Shown here in pieces: positions 24,451 through 36,100 of a stretch of 64,000 nt of DNA. The DNA is from Galbula dea (Eukaryota > Chordata > Aves > Piciformes > Galbulidae): positions 1,146,835-1,210,834 of the forward strand of contig VWZX01002526.1 of the NCBI GenBank assembly GCA_013399015.1, written 5' to 3'. A model generated the notes under the pieces. That model was not told the DNA's origin, searched no databases, and saw only the letters and a list, made by a program, of their open reading frames with translations. A program made the translations under genes and the position numbers. The number at the start of each line of letters is the position of its first letter. Position 1 is the first letter of the stretch.

Positions 24451-24852
24451 CACAGAATCATAGGATGGCCCAAGTTGGAAGGGACCTTCAGGATCATCTA
24501 GTTCCAATCTCCCTGCCACAGGCAGGGACTCCACACACTAGACCAGGCTACCCAGGGCCACATCCAGCCTGGCCTTGAACACTGCCAGGGATGGGGCAGC
24601 CACCACCTCTCTGAGCAACCTGTTCCAGTGCTTCACCATCCTCTGGATAAAGAGCCTCCTTCTAATTTCTAGTCTAAATCTCCCCTCCTTCAGCATGTAT
24701 CCATTCCCCTGTGTCCTGTTGCAATCTGACCAGCTGAAAAGTCTCTCCCCCTCTATCTTGTAATCCCCCTTTAGGTATTGAAGGGCTGCTATAAGGTCCC
24801 CTTGAAGCCTTCTCTTTTCCAGGCTGAACACCCCCAACTCTTTCAGCCTACA
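24451..24852 (-). mobile_element. CR1: CR1 LINE with an open ORF2 C-terminal frame
   Basis: Left end CACAGAATCATAGGATGGCC, then CAAGTTGGAAGGGACCTTCA: a clean CR1 3' terminus, read right to left. The minus strand from 24837 to 24538 stays open for 99 codons and gives recognisable CR1 ORF2 C-terminus: RRLQGDLIAALQYLKG, RTQGNGYMLKEGRFRLEIRR, MVKHWNRLLREVVAAPSLA, RLDVALGSLV. Reverse transcriptase and endonuclease domains are missing, so it cannot be autonomous. The open frame indicates a younger copy than its neighbours. It is an element remnant, not a host gene. Confidence 0.96.
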
Positions 24853-27592
24853 TCATACTTCCCACTAGGAATCATGTTGAGACAGCAGCAAAAAGGATCA
24901 GGAACACAAAGTAAAAGACCAAAGCTCCAAGTGTTGCCTCCCCACCAACTCCTTCACCTCAGCTAACACTTGACATTCCCATTGTCTGCAAGACACAGCT
25001 GATGTGACTGGGATTCTGAACATTGAGAAGGAAAATTAGTTACAGCTGGAGTAATTGTCAGGCAAGGAGATAATTGAAAGGCAGCAAAACGATCAACCAT
25101 TTAATTGCTTACATTAAAGGAATGAATTGACAGCAATCAAGGCAACCTATAAAGGTACCCAAAAAAAATGTCATTTGAGAAATTAGATTAATTTTCATAA
25201 GGAACAAGTAAAAACAAACTTGGAAAAATTGAAAACCCAAGCTTATGTTGTTTATAAACCTTAATCAATTTAAAACTCATTTTCAGCATATTAAACTTTA
25301 CTATTTAATGCCTCCCAATGAATTCTGCCTTTGGCATTGTTCAGCAGTCTCACTGAAGCCTTGTGTAGTTCAATAGATAATTCATCAGCATTACTTCTGC
25401 CAAGGGTGCTTAGATCAGGAGGCAGTCCCCAAAATCATGAAAAGGAGAGCACTATGAGAATTTAAAGGGATTTTTTTTCTTTTTGGGGGACTGTTGATTT
25501 CCTGGCAAGATTTTTTGTTCCTAGAGGAGGGGAAAAAAAATCTCTTAGAATTTGTGTTTTCAAACCTTGCACTTTGGTCTTGGTACTGAAGCTTTGCATA
25601 CAAGGAAAAATTCTGGGCCAGGGGATGATTCTTGCCAATTTGGTCAATATTCTGGTGGAAATCCTTGAGAGGCCAAACACCAGCCTTGCTACTGTTCATT
25701 TGCATCAGCACAGACAGGCAGAGCAGCCTCCATGCCATGTTCAGCATTGCAGCCTCTCTGTGTCTGGGTCCAGAGCAGATCTGGAGAGCTCAAATGCTTG
25801 AGTGATCTAGCACAGGATTTGCTGAGCAAAGACAAGACTGCTGGCTGGTAATGTTCAGACTTTGGCTTTTGGCTCCATTTTCAGCCACACAGTGCAGTGA
25901 CAGATTTCATATCTTTTCTGGTTGACAAATTTTTACCAAATCACAGTTGTTTTGGTGTTTTGTTCTTTGCCTACCTTCCTCAAAGTTAAAAAACACCCAA
26001 AAACTGAGAAAGATTTTGTGGGAAGAAATAAATAAAAAAAAGGCACTTTGACTGCAGTAAAAATGCCCATGGGTGATACAGGAAAATCTGATTTTTTTTT
26101 TTTATCATGATTAGGAGATTTTGCAATGGAATAAACCACCAGTCTCAAATGAGACCATTCAGAACCCCATTATATCTAATTAAAATCCTTTTCCCTAGGA
26201 TTAATAGAAGTTCTGGGTGTGAATAACTTTGTTTAAGCAGATTCACAAATCTGGCTGCAGTAAATTACAGATGAGACCTCCCAGGAGCAGAACAAACCCC
26301 ATCAAGACCCTCATAAACAAAATGCCAGCATCTGGAGCTAGAGAGAAAAAGCAAAAGCAGGATAGAATGATGAATTACAGACCTGGGATTAGCCTATAGA
26401 TCAACACCAACTAAGGAGAAAGAAAAGCTTTTTATTTATTGCTTACCAGCCTCCAGGGTGTGAGTATCACTCAGCATTAGCATTCACCTTTATAACTGTG
26501 CTGTGATTTACAGCTCCACCCCAGTGCAGAGGAAGCAGCCAATTACTTGTCTCTGAGAACATGCATCCATTGAGTATATCCCAGCTGCTTCCTCTTTCCT
26601 TTCATGCAGGATGCATGCACACAGATTGTCTTGGCTTGAGCCTGAAATAGGGGGGTGAGAGAGATGGGCTCTGAGCTGCATTACTGTAGGAGTGACAAAA
26701 AAAATATCATGTTCTATAGAAATTCATCTTTGTACAGCTGAAGCTGCAGCAGAAAGGTTGAGAGATATTAGACTCAAAGGTGTTATTCCACATTGGTCAA
26801 ACTACACAGCTGCTGAGGCTGGGAGCTAACAGCTAAAATGCATGAAGATCAGTGAGATGACAAACTGTTTGTGTTCCACTGTCTATAGTGATTAGGTCTA
26901 TGATTACCTAAACATGTTCATCAGACCAAATCCCATCCTTTATTCCAAACCTAGGCAACTCCACCCCTCAACTTTAACCAGATCTTCTCCTCCCCTGCTC
27001 TTTCTGCTGGTCTCCAGCATTTCTTACTACTTCTCATCAGCTGGGGATGTTGAGCACTTCTCAGGCCCAGCCTTCAGATGAAGTTGGTCACTCAGGGGTT
27101 GCCAATGATAATAGTTAGCTCTTGACTACTCAGGATTTCACCTGATGTCCTAAACCCCACATTGTTAAGCCTCTTCAATGTTGATCACTACCATCCTGGC
27201 CCCATTTTTACATGATAGGTTAATATTCTTAAGCCAAAATAGATCAAATATTTGAGATATTAAGCTAAATTAGTGTTTGATGCAGATTCTGAAAACAAGA
27301 ACTGTTTGTAGGCTTGCAGCTACCCACACCATCATTAGTGATGGATGTTGCAAACTTGGTAAGTTAGAGGAATGGACTTCTGCTGAGATAGTCTCATGTA
27401 GGGGTGCCTAACACTGAAGTGAGAGTAAATATGGTGCTCTGACTCTTGCTCTCTGAATTCAGAAGAGCACTCATGTGAAAGACCAGCCATCCTACCCACC
27501 TCTGAAAACCAGTCTCAAAAGGTTTGGAGAAGTTCACTGCAGACAGTAGCTGAAGATTTCTTTTTCCTAGCTGCCAAATCACCATTAAGAAT
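24853..27592. other. Unique non-coding sequence, possibly including conserved non-coding DNA
   Basis: No gene recognised. The part 25030-25330 is AT-rich and dense in TAATTG/CAATTA-type homeodomain cores with few signs of repeat origin. It is a candidate conserved non-coding element only by appearance. Confidence 0.4.
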
Positions 27593-27672
27593 GGATCCTG
27601 CTGTGGCAGGGGGGTTGGACTAGATGACCTTTTGAGGTCCCTTCCAACTCCTAACATTCTGTGATTCTGTGA
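27593..27672 (+). mobile_element. CR1: CR1 LINE, 80-bp tail of the 'cctgctgtggcagg' type
   Basis: GGATCCTGCTGTGGCAGGGG, then GGTTGGACTAGATGACCTTT, GAGGTCCCTTCCAACTCCTA and ATTCTGTGATTCTGTGA. It is the sense-strand CR1 terminus with two octamers. It is nearly identical to the tails at 39588, 40812 and 58698, all on the same strand, indicating one subfamily. Confidence 0.96.
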
Positions 27673-28713
27673 ACAAAGGAGTATTTTTCACTATCTATTC
27701 ACCTTCTTCAGCTTCACATTTATTATTATGTTTAGAACAGGGGAGGCTGAAAAGTGTCACTTCTACCATCAGATGAGAAAGGAGTCCCAGCCAGACCATT
27801 TCAATCAGACAAAGTTGAGTTTCCAGGTATTCAGATTAATATTATAGGAAGACATTTTCCTGTGGTTTCAAATAATAAGAAGCTAATGATTAAAGGATGC
27901 ATCTTTAAAGAGGTTCTCATTAGATTTGAAACCTTTGACCCTATCCATTTTGCCTCCCTTTTGCCCTTAAAGAGACAGCTCCTAAGCACTTCAGAAACAC
28001 CCATGCATGATAACCCATATGTTACTGGCTATCCATCAACACCAAGCCTCACAGCAGGGCAAAATTTATCCTTCCCTAGGGAGGGATGAAAAAGATCTGG
28101 TTTTCTTTTCCTTAAAGGTGATTCAGAGGACAAACTGTATCAAAGGTTTTGTGCATGGAGAGGCTGGAGAGAATTACGACTAAGATTTTATTAGCGTGCT
28201 TAAACACTCTGACGTTTTTGATGCCACAGGCTATAGAAGCACAATCATTACAATGAAGACCATATTTCTTTCCATCTCTCCATTGGTCCTGTAACACAGT
28301 TGAGCAATCCATCTTACTCATATGTTCTACATAGTCATTTATTTATTGATTTGCTTCTCACAAACAGTGTTTAACCTTTCGAGCGCTGCCAAGAAATCTG
28401 AGGTGTGAGAGCACACAGGGAAGCTTCTGCTTTCCAACATAACACTGCTGGAGTGTGCAAGTCACACTATCAAATGTAATGAATGCAGGCTGGAGAAAAA
28501 AACCCTCAAGGTAAAGAGCCAGAGCTATTCCATACATGTGTACTCACTGTGGCTAAACATACCTGTCATGAAAAGGCCAAGAACAACCATATATGACACT
28601 ATCAGGTGCCTAATTTCTGAAAGCTGCTACATGAGCTTCCTGCTCCACCAGTGCCACCAGTAACCTACTGCAGACAACCAGCACAGTGAGGATGGTTGGA
28701 GATGAGTGGCAGA
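27673..28713. other. Unique non-coding sequence, nothing recognised
   Basis: A 111-codon plus frame (27754-28089) has no recognisable motif. No repeats seen. Confidence 0.5.
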
Positions 28714-28992
28714 AGAATCATAGAATCATTACAGTTGGAAAGGACACTCAAGATCATCTAGTCCAACCGATAGCCCTACACTACCCTTATCCCTAAATCA
28801 TCCCCTGAAGATCCTCTTCTTAAAAACCTCCAGGGATGGTGATTCCACCACCTCCCTGGGCAGCCTATTCCAATATCTTACCACTCTTTCAGTAAAGAAA
28901 TTCTTCCTAATATCTAATCTAAACCTACCCTGGCACAACTTAAGCCCATTCCCTCTAGTCCTGTCACTAGTCACAAGGGAGAAGAGGCCAAC
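28714..28992 (-). mobile_element. CR1: CR1 LINE, left member of a head-to-head pair
   Basis: GAATCATAGAATCATTACAG, then TTGGAAAGGACACTCAAGAT and CATCTAGTCCAACCGATAGC: an antisense CR1 3' end at the left. The minus frame through it gives SLVTSDRTRGNGLKLCQGRF, IRKNFFTERVVRYWNRLPRE and VVESPSLEVFKKR, a well-preserved ORF2 C-terminus. Homology stops at GAAGAGGCCAAC (28992), immediately before an oppositely oriented CR1 begins. Confidence 0.95.
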
Positions 28993-29430
28993 GGGAGGCC
29001 AACAAGAGTAATAGGGGGTATGGATTATGGTATTGGGCATGTTCAGCCTAGAGAAGAGAAGACTCCAGGGAGACCTTATTCTGGCCTTTCAATAGCTAAA
29101 GAGAGCTTATAAGAAAGATGAGGGCAGTCTTTTTAGCAGGACCTGTTGCAACAGGACAAGGTGGAATGGTCTTGGTCTAAAAGAGGGGAGGTTTAGACAA
29201 GATAAAAGGAAGAAATGTTTCAGTGAGGATGGTGAAACACTGGCACAGGTTGCCCAGAGATATGGAGGATGCCCCATCCCTGGCAACATCCCAGATCAAG
29301 TCAGACAAGGCTCTGAGCCACCTGATCTACTTGAAGATGTTCCTGTTCTCTATAGGTGGGTTGGACTATATGACCTTTAAATGTCCCTTCCAACCCAACC
29401 TATTCTATGACTCTATGATTCTATGATTGC
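28993..29430 (+). mobile_element. CR1: CR1 LINE, right member of a head-to-head pair
   Basis: From about 29039 it reads ATGTTCAGCCTAGAGAAGAG, then GAAACACTGGCACAGGTTGC, GGTGGGTTGGACTATATGAC, GTCCCTTCCAACCCAACCTA and three tail octamers (TCTATGACTCTATGATTCTATGAT). The plus frame from 29223 reads RMVKHWHRLPRDMEDAPSLA, the ORF2 C-terminus. The 5' part (28993-29038) is more doubtful. It belongs to a different subfamily from its left partner, so the pair comes from two insertions. Confidence 0.94.
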
Positions 29431-30107
29431 ATACCCTTTTCAGAGGCAACAAAACTATGTTTGCCTATAGACATAGTGATGCTGATGTTTTGGTCATCCA
29501 AACAGCATTCCAATGAAAGATGTACAACTAACTCTTCACTTAGGAACAGATTCAGACTCATAAATCTCAATGCTGAGCAACACATAGCAAAAGAAGCCAC
29601 ATTCTGGGTTGCTGAGGCATTTAAGAAGCAAGGAAATAATGCTACTTAAAAGATTATTATTATATTATATAATAATATATAATCTATAATATAATTTAAT
29701 AATTATTAATTTTTCCTACAGTTTTGCTTCAGTTTTTAAATTAATAGCCACTATCTCTGCACAAAATACTTTTTAAGCAAACTACAAAACTGAATCCACT
29801 CTCAACTTCCATTCAGTTGATTCAGTCATGTGATGCAGTTTCTCTTTAATTGAATTATTTATGGAAGTACAAAGCCCTCTGTGAGTAGTGCAATTGAAGA
29901 TATCATTGATGATTGTCTTCAATGAAGCTTGAAGCTTAGAATTAAAAAATTTTTAGTATTTTCTTTAGGAAAGTTCAAGAGCTCAGATATTGAAAACTAA
30001 ATCCCAGAATCCTTAGCAGGCTTGTACTGAAAAATTTTCTGCAGTTGTCCAGAATTTTCTCTTTGCTATGAATTATTGAAATTAAACCCTTCCACAGACA
30101 CAGACAC
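29431..30107. other. AT-rich unique sequence
   Basis: Contains the AT-only tract at 29652-29716 with small palindromes. No gene recognised. Confidence 0.5.
29652..29716. repeat. AT-only tract with palindromes
   Basis: About 65 bases with almost no G or C. Within it, TTATTATA (29657-29664) and TATAATAA (29668-29675) form an 8-bp inverted repeat around 3 bases, and TTAATAATTATTAA (29696-29709) is a perfect 14-bp palindrome. Such DNA can melt or extrude cruciforms; it may also be a matrix-attachment-like segment (inference). Confidence 0.7.
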
Positions 30108-30175
30108 ACAACTTCAAGGCCAGAAGAGACCATTGCCATCATTCAGCCTGATCTACTTTGTGATGTAGATCACAG
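30108..30175 (-). mobile_element. CR1: Ancient CR1-like 3' fragment
   Basis: ACAACTTCAAGGCCAGAAGA, then GACCATTGCCATCATTCAGC and CTGATCTACTTTGTGATGTA. It follows the block order of the antisense 3' end of old reptile and bird CR1-L-type elements ('caaggccagaagggaccattatgatcatctagtctgac'). Short and diverged; right limit uncertain. Confidence 0.55.
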
Positions 30176-33100
30176 TCACTGCTTTATCTTCTCACTGTGT
30201 GGGGGTTTTTTCCAATTAGGCATTGATAAGCCCCAGACTCCTTTTCTCTGCAGTATCTTCCTTGTCCTCAGCACATCCTAATGCCTACAGCAACGTCCTG
30301 ATTTACTGTGTCATCTCAGATGAGGTGTTTTCTGCCTACATGCTATTTTACCCTTTAGGAATTTTCTTCTTTAACACTTCTCCACCCTGCTTTGTACATT
30401 TCTTTTCCCAGTCAGACAAGCTCGGCTGTCAGTGAAAGACTATGTGCTTGCAGTGAACTAGCAAATAATGTCCATATTTAACCCCTAATAAGCTTCAATA
30501 AATAATCTATAATTGCATGAAAGCCCACTGAGGCATTTTCCCTAGAAGGAGCTGGTGGTGGAGGCAGTGTGCTCTTCATTTCTCATGGTGTACACACACA
30601 GTCATGCTCTAATGGCTTCCTGTCTAACAGTCACTCTTCTTTGCAATGGAAGTTGAGATATTCAAGTCTATTTGAATTCTTATACAGTAATCCAGAATGT
30701 TATCCACTCTTGGCTGGAGGAGACAGTCTTGTTGTCCATTAAGTGTGTATATATATATGGGATTTTGTCATCAGGACATAAATCCACTGTCAGCAAAATC
30801 AGATTCATTACATTTAGATCTGGGGTTTAATAGAGGTTTTATCCCAGTGTATCATGATTCTCTAGAAACTTGCTTCCATTCAACTTTTACTTCTCCTGTG
30901 CCACTTCTGTATGCATTGCAAATTTCTCCTTGTGTCCCAAGATGTTTCTGAGAAAGCAATAAATAAAAGAAAGGCAATAACTTGCATGAATTTGCTGTAC
31001 TCAATCCCAACCTGCTGGCTGAAGGAAGGAGGGAATAATAGCATTGCCTCCCTGAGAAATTTTGTGAGTTACAAGAAGTTTTCAATCCAACAACCCCATC
31101 AAAACCTGAACTTTCCAGTGCTGGCAAGCAAAATACATCATTTGAAAAGGTTCAGGTCTATAAATCTGCCTTCCTTCCATCTTTCAGGACAGTGTCCCTA
31201 GTACTGCAGCTGTTCCATCCCAGATGAATAGTTAAATATCATTTTAAGCAAGGAGTTTTGCCTAATTACCTCATAACCTTCTCACTGATCCTATTCATAT
31301 TTCAGTTTTGATTTCAAAAGGAATACTTCTAACAGGCAAGTCTAGCAACCACCATGAGACATATCATGTGAATGATGCAAGTGTGAGACCCCTGGTTTAA
31401 CACAGGCTTAGCAAGTCTTGGTCTCTATATCCTATAGACTTATACTACACTATTAAGGATCTTTGCTGTTGAGGAATACTTGGTTGTTTTTTTTTTTCTC
31501 TCCCTCAATCACAATCAAGTAACTCCATCATGGATATTAAGCAGATTCCCCAAAAGAAAATTGTAGCAAAGGGTTTTCTATTATTATTTTTGCATTTCCA
31601 CCACCCAAACCTCCACATTTTGCTGAATCATCATTTCAAATTTAAAAAAGAAAATGATAACAAAACCTCTTACTTGTTAAAATTCTTGAGTCTTTCTAGT
31701 GATATCCCCTTGACCTCAGAGCCTAAGAAGGTCCTGGGTAAAGCAGAGAACAGTAATCTAAAGAAATCAACAATAACTGTAGCTGAATCAATAAAGACTG
31801 TACCTTACAGAATGCATATAATAGATACTTTCTGCCCATCAGTTCTCTGGGACCTTCAAAACCATTCAGAGGCCATGGGAATGGAACAGTTATTAATGGT
31901 TTTCACCAGTAAAGTCTCTTAGAAAAGATTTTGGGGCTGGAAGCTCCACTGATTGTCCTGTGCTTCTGGTGAAATGTGGGCTCTAATTAAAAATGATTTG
32001 TCCTAACCACTAGGAAATGCTCCCTTCTCCCACATCTGTCTCTAAGTCCAGTCTCCTGCAGGTTGGATGCATCCTAGAATCCACATCTTGCCCCATCCTG
32101 GGTGATTGCTCTTGCTGTAGTACAAAAGCTGGGAAACAGCAGCAGTATTTTTCCTCATGCCATACAACTTTTCAATATTCTTTCAGAGGATTTGGGCATA
32201 ATTCAGCTGCCTGTTTGGTTATAAACATGCCTGCAGCCTGGAAGTGTCTTCATATATATGATTCATACATGCTTGTGCTGTTCTTGTACACTCCCTTGGG
32301 CCATTGGCCAGCACAGTAACTAGAAAACCAGCTTGAGTTAGGCATCAGATTAAGGCATGAAATGCAAATATATGTTTGCCTGCAGAGGCAAGTTCATCTT
32401 CACCAACTGCCTTCTCAAGATCAATCAAGTTTCTTTAGGTACCTATCACATTAGATTACTCTTTTCAACCTTGACCCCATGGAAATACAAGCACTTGGAC
32501 TTCTTGGTTAAAGGAACACAAAGAGGTTTCTTTTCTTCAGTTCAGGCAAGAGGAAAGACTTTACAGTAAGGTGACTATCATATGAGATTGAGTAAATACT
32601 TCTCAACTTTAGAGAAGTTTGGTCTACCAAAATCCACCTTTCAACAAACTCAACCAGCATCCAAACTTCTCATCTACTTGACCCCTACAAATCCCATCAG
32701 GAAGAATTAAAAAAGCAGAGGTTACCACAATGACCTGCCCAATCTTAGGTAAAGAATTGACAAGATGTCTTTTATGCTAAGCAAAAGAAAGGAATCATTC
32801 TCTCCTCACCCCTTTCAAAACAAAGCCAACAGAATCCAGTATCAGGAAGACTTAACTGGATTTTCACTTCATCATTCATGCTGTTGAGAGATAATTGTAG
32901 TACAAATAAGTCAAGAGATGAGTTTGGAACTGACAAGTGATTAGAAAAATATTACAGCACTCTTCCTACTTTAACATTTTCTATCAAAAATAAACAAAAT
33001 CAATAGAAAGGAAGAAAGAAAAAATGAAAATAGAACACTGTGCTATTATTGTTTATTTTTATTTCTGTAGCATCTAGTATCTCAATGCTCCAGCTGGGAA

Positions 33101-36100
33101 CAGAAGTCTCTTCTGCTAAACAGATGGTAGGAGACCAGCTCTGCTTTGAAAAGTGTGATGGGAAATGTAGTCTGGCAGGATATTTTACCCACAAAGCAGA
33201 ATAAGAATATGAGATCCCAGTGCAGCACAACAGCTGTAGCTGCACTCCAAATGGAAATCTTTCAACTTCATCTCCCTCCCTTTTTCTTTGGCTCAATCTT
33301 CATTATCCTCTCCTTTATCTTCACAATAAACCATCACTCCAACATTTGTTACTCTGCTGAAAACAGTTGTAGAAGTTCTTTAGAACTTAAATAACCCTTA
33401 AAGAAAATTTGAAAGCCTGGGAGGTTTTTTCAATGGAGAAAACAAATCAGTCTACAAAGTATCCTCAAAGGCTTATGGAGCCAGGCTATCCCTAGATAGA
33501 AATTAGGCATGAGTTGATACCATCAACAGAGCTTCACTGTTTTTTTTTCCCCTAGAACTGCAAACCTTTCTATAAATCACTCTCAGTAAATCTTTCCTTG
33601 TATGTAATTAAGGCAACACATCCCTTGTTTGCTGTCACAGACTTGGTTTGCAATGAGTTCCTCATTGGGAGAAATTGCCATTTATCCTGCATCTAAGACT
33701 ATATACACCTCTATTTAAAATACTTTTCTCCTCATTTTTCTCCATGCATAAAAATATCTCCTTTTTCTTTTTTTCACTTAGCATGGGGCCTGGCATATCC
33801 TGATCCCACAACAATTTTCTGAGCTCAGCAAACCATTATTAGGAGTCTGTTAGGAAACTCTGAAGCAAGGACTGATGACAGTGATTTTGGCATTCCTTTC
33901 AGTTGTGTGATCTGATCCCCAAAGGCACAGAAGTTGCCCACTTTCCTCAGAAGACCAAGATCTACTCTTGGATTTCAAAAGTCTTATGTGTGTCTAGTGT
34001 CTACTTCCCTATAGCAAGCAGGAAAAAAGTTGCAGAGCAAACACAATCCACCCATTCTGCAAAACAGCTTAAATCCTTCCCAGATTTCAAGAGGAAGGTT
34101 TGTGTCATTCCCTACTTTGCTGTAGAGCTCTGATACCCTCAAGGCACAAAATGCAGGCAGGAGCACTCTCTGACATGGCACAGCCTTTCTCCACACTGTT
34201 GAACTCTTTTATCCTTCCAAATTATGTAGTCACATTCCAGCTCTTAACTGGGAATGATCAGTGGAATATTGAGGGAAAGGTGTCCATCACCTAGGCTAAA
34301 ATCAAGGACAGGGCTTAAATTAAGGATGAATCAACAACAGAGTGCCACTGTCCAGGAACAGGGAATGTTCAGATGCAGCCTTCCTGCCCACAGAGAACAT
34401 GGTAATTTGCTCTCTCCACCACTTCCAAAGAAGAAAGTCAGCCACAGCAGACAGGCTAATTAGGACCAACTGTAGATAAGCCACTACAGACACAGCTCAT
34501 CTCAAGTATGCTCATTCTCTTTGGAGAGTCCTCCAGCACTTTCCCATCAGGCTCTGTGGGCCATGCTCTATCAACTTGCCCAGGGGACACACATTTAGGA
34601 ATCCTTGTAGAAAAACACCTTTGGCTGCAACAATGTAGAGCAACAGAAACAGTCCCTGATGGCAACTGAGTTACAGCAGATGGCCCAAAGGAGGACTATG
34701 CCAGGGCCTAAGCAATGGAGAGGCAAGTCAGTCTTTACCAGTTGGCCCAGGAAACATCAAACTCCCTCTGGGGCAGCTCATACAGTCTTCCTAAATAATC
34801 TTGTCTTGCTCAGTGGTGGCAAGTTGGATTTGCAGCTGCAGGCATTTTTCTGAAAGAGGGCATCTGAGGTCATGACCTGCCCCATAGTGAGGTGTGACTG
34901 TGTTCACTGCATGTTAAATATACCCCACCCACAGGCAAGGGCAGGAGGTTCCAGTTTTCAGATAAGGTCTAGGGAGAATGTGTTTTTATTTCTAAGTTCT
35001 CCTCAATTCTCTTCAAGCCCACTCTTCATGTCTTAATTTAACAGGTAACATAGTGTTGCTAGCAGTGAAGTCACCCAGAGTGCAGACAGTACAACTGAAA
35101 GCTTAATGCTTGTTGTTAAAAAGAAAAAGGTGCAGTTCCCCATACCTGTTAAAAATAACCAGATAAATGTGCAAAGAGTAACAGAAGTGATACTCAGGAT
35201 GAGAACAGCTTTGACTACCTACTTTACAATCTAAATAATGAAGAGAAAGGGAATAACAGATGCCCCTTATCCATCCCCTTATATAGATGGTGAAAGAATT
35301 ACAGCCATATGATGTAGCTTTAATTGGATTTTCTCAAACTGTGCGTTCCACTCAATAATTTTGGTGGGAGGAGAGGAAATTGTCTCCTTAATGGTTTCAT
35401 AAGCATTAATCACAGTTCATCTATTTCTGCAGAGGCCAAAGACAAAAGAACTAGAAAGAAATTAGAGGCACCAGCACCTTCTGTTTTCAAGGAACCAATA
35501 CCCTAGGGTTCTCCTTGCTCTACTAAACCTTTCTCCAAGTACTCTAACAGCAGCAGAAAATGAGAAAGCATTCTCATTCCCACTGCCATAATCTAGGAAC
35601 ATCCCAAGGAATCTCACCAGTACTGGCACTTCACAGAAGGACATTGGTTTGTGCTCAACTTTAAGATTGGATGGAAAGACCTACCACCAAGCAATACTAT
35701 TTCCCAAAGTGAAAGCATCTGAACTCCTGAAATTCTCAAAGGTATCTTAAGTTGCAAGCACCTAACATGTTTTCCCTGCATAAACCATGCTCCCTTATTC
35801 ATTGCTTCTGGAGAAACCATAGGAATAAGTCTGGCCTCAGAAAGCTTATTTCTTGTCAGGTAGGAGTCTAGACAATCAGATCATATAGAAACATCTTCAC
35901 AGAAGATACCAGAAGTTAAGTGGCTGAATTCCACTCATTACACTTGAGCTATTTCCACAGTGAAAGCCAGTAAGGAAAGGTAGCACAGGTGCACTGTGTT
36001 TCATAAGGCTTTTGCCTGCTCTTTCTTCTTCTCACTGGCCTACAGGACTTCATTGCTCCCTATTCCAGAAGCTGCTGGTACTTTGTGGTGAGACAATTCA

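Noticed and set aside
24575..24763. 62-codon plus frame
   Set aside because: Antisense shadow of the CR1 ORF2 remnant on the minus strand.
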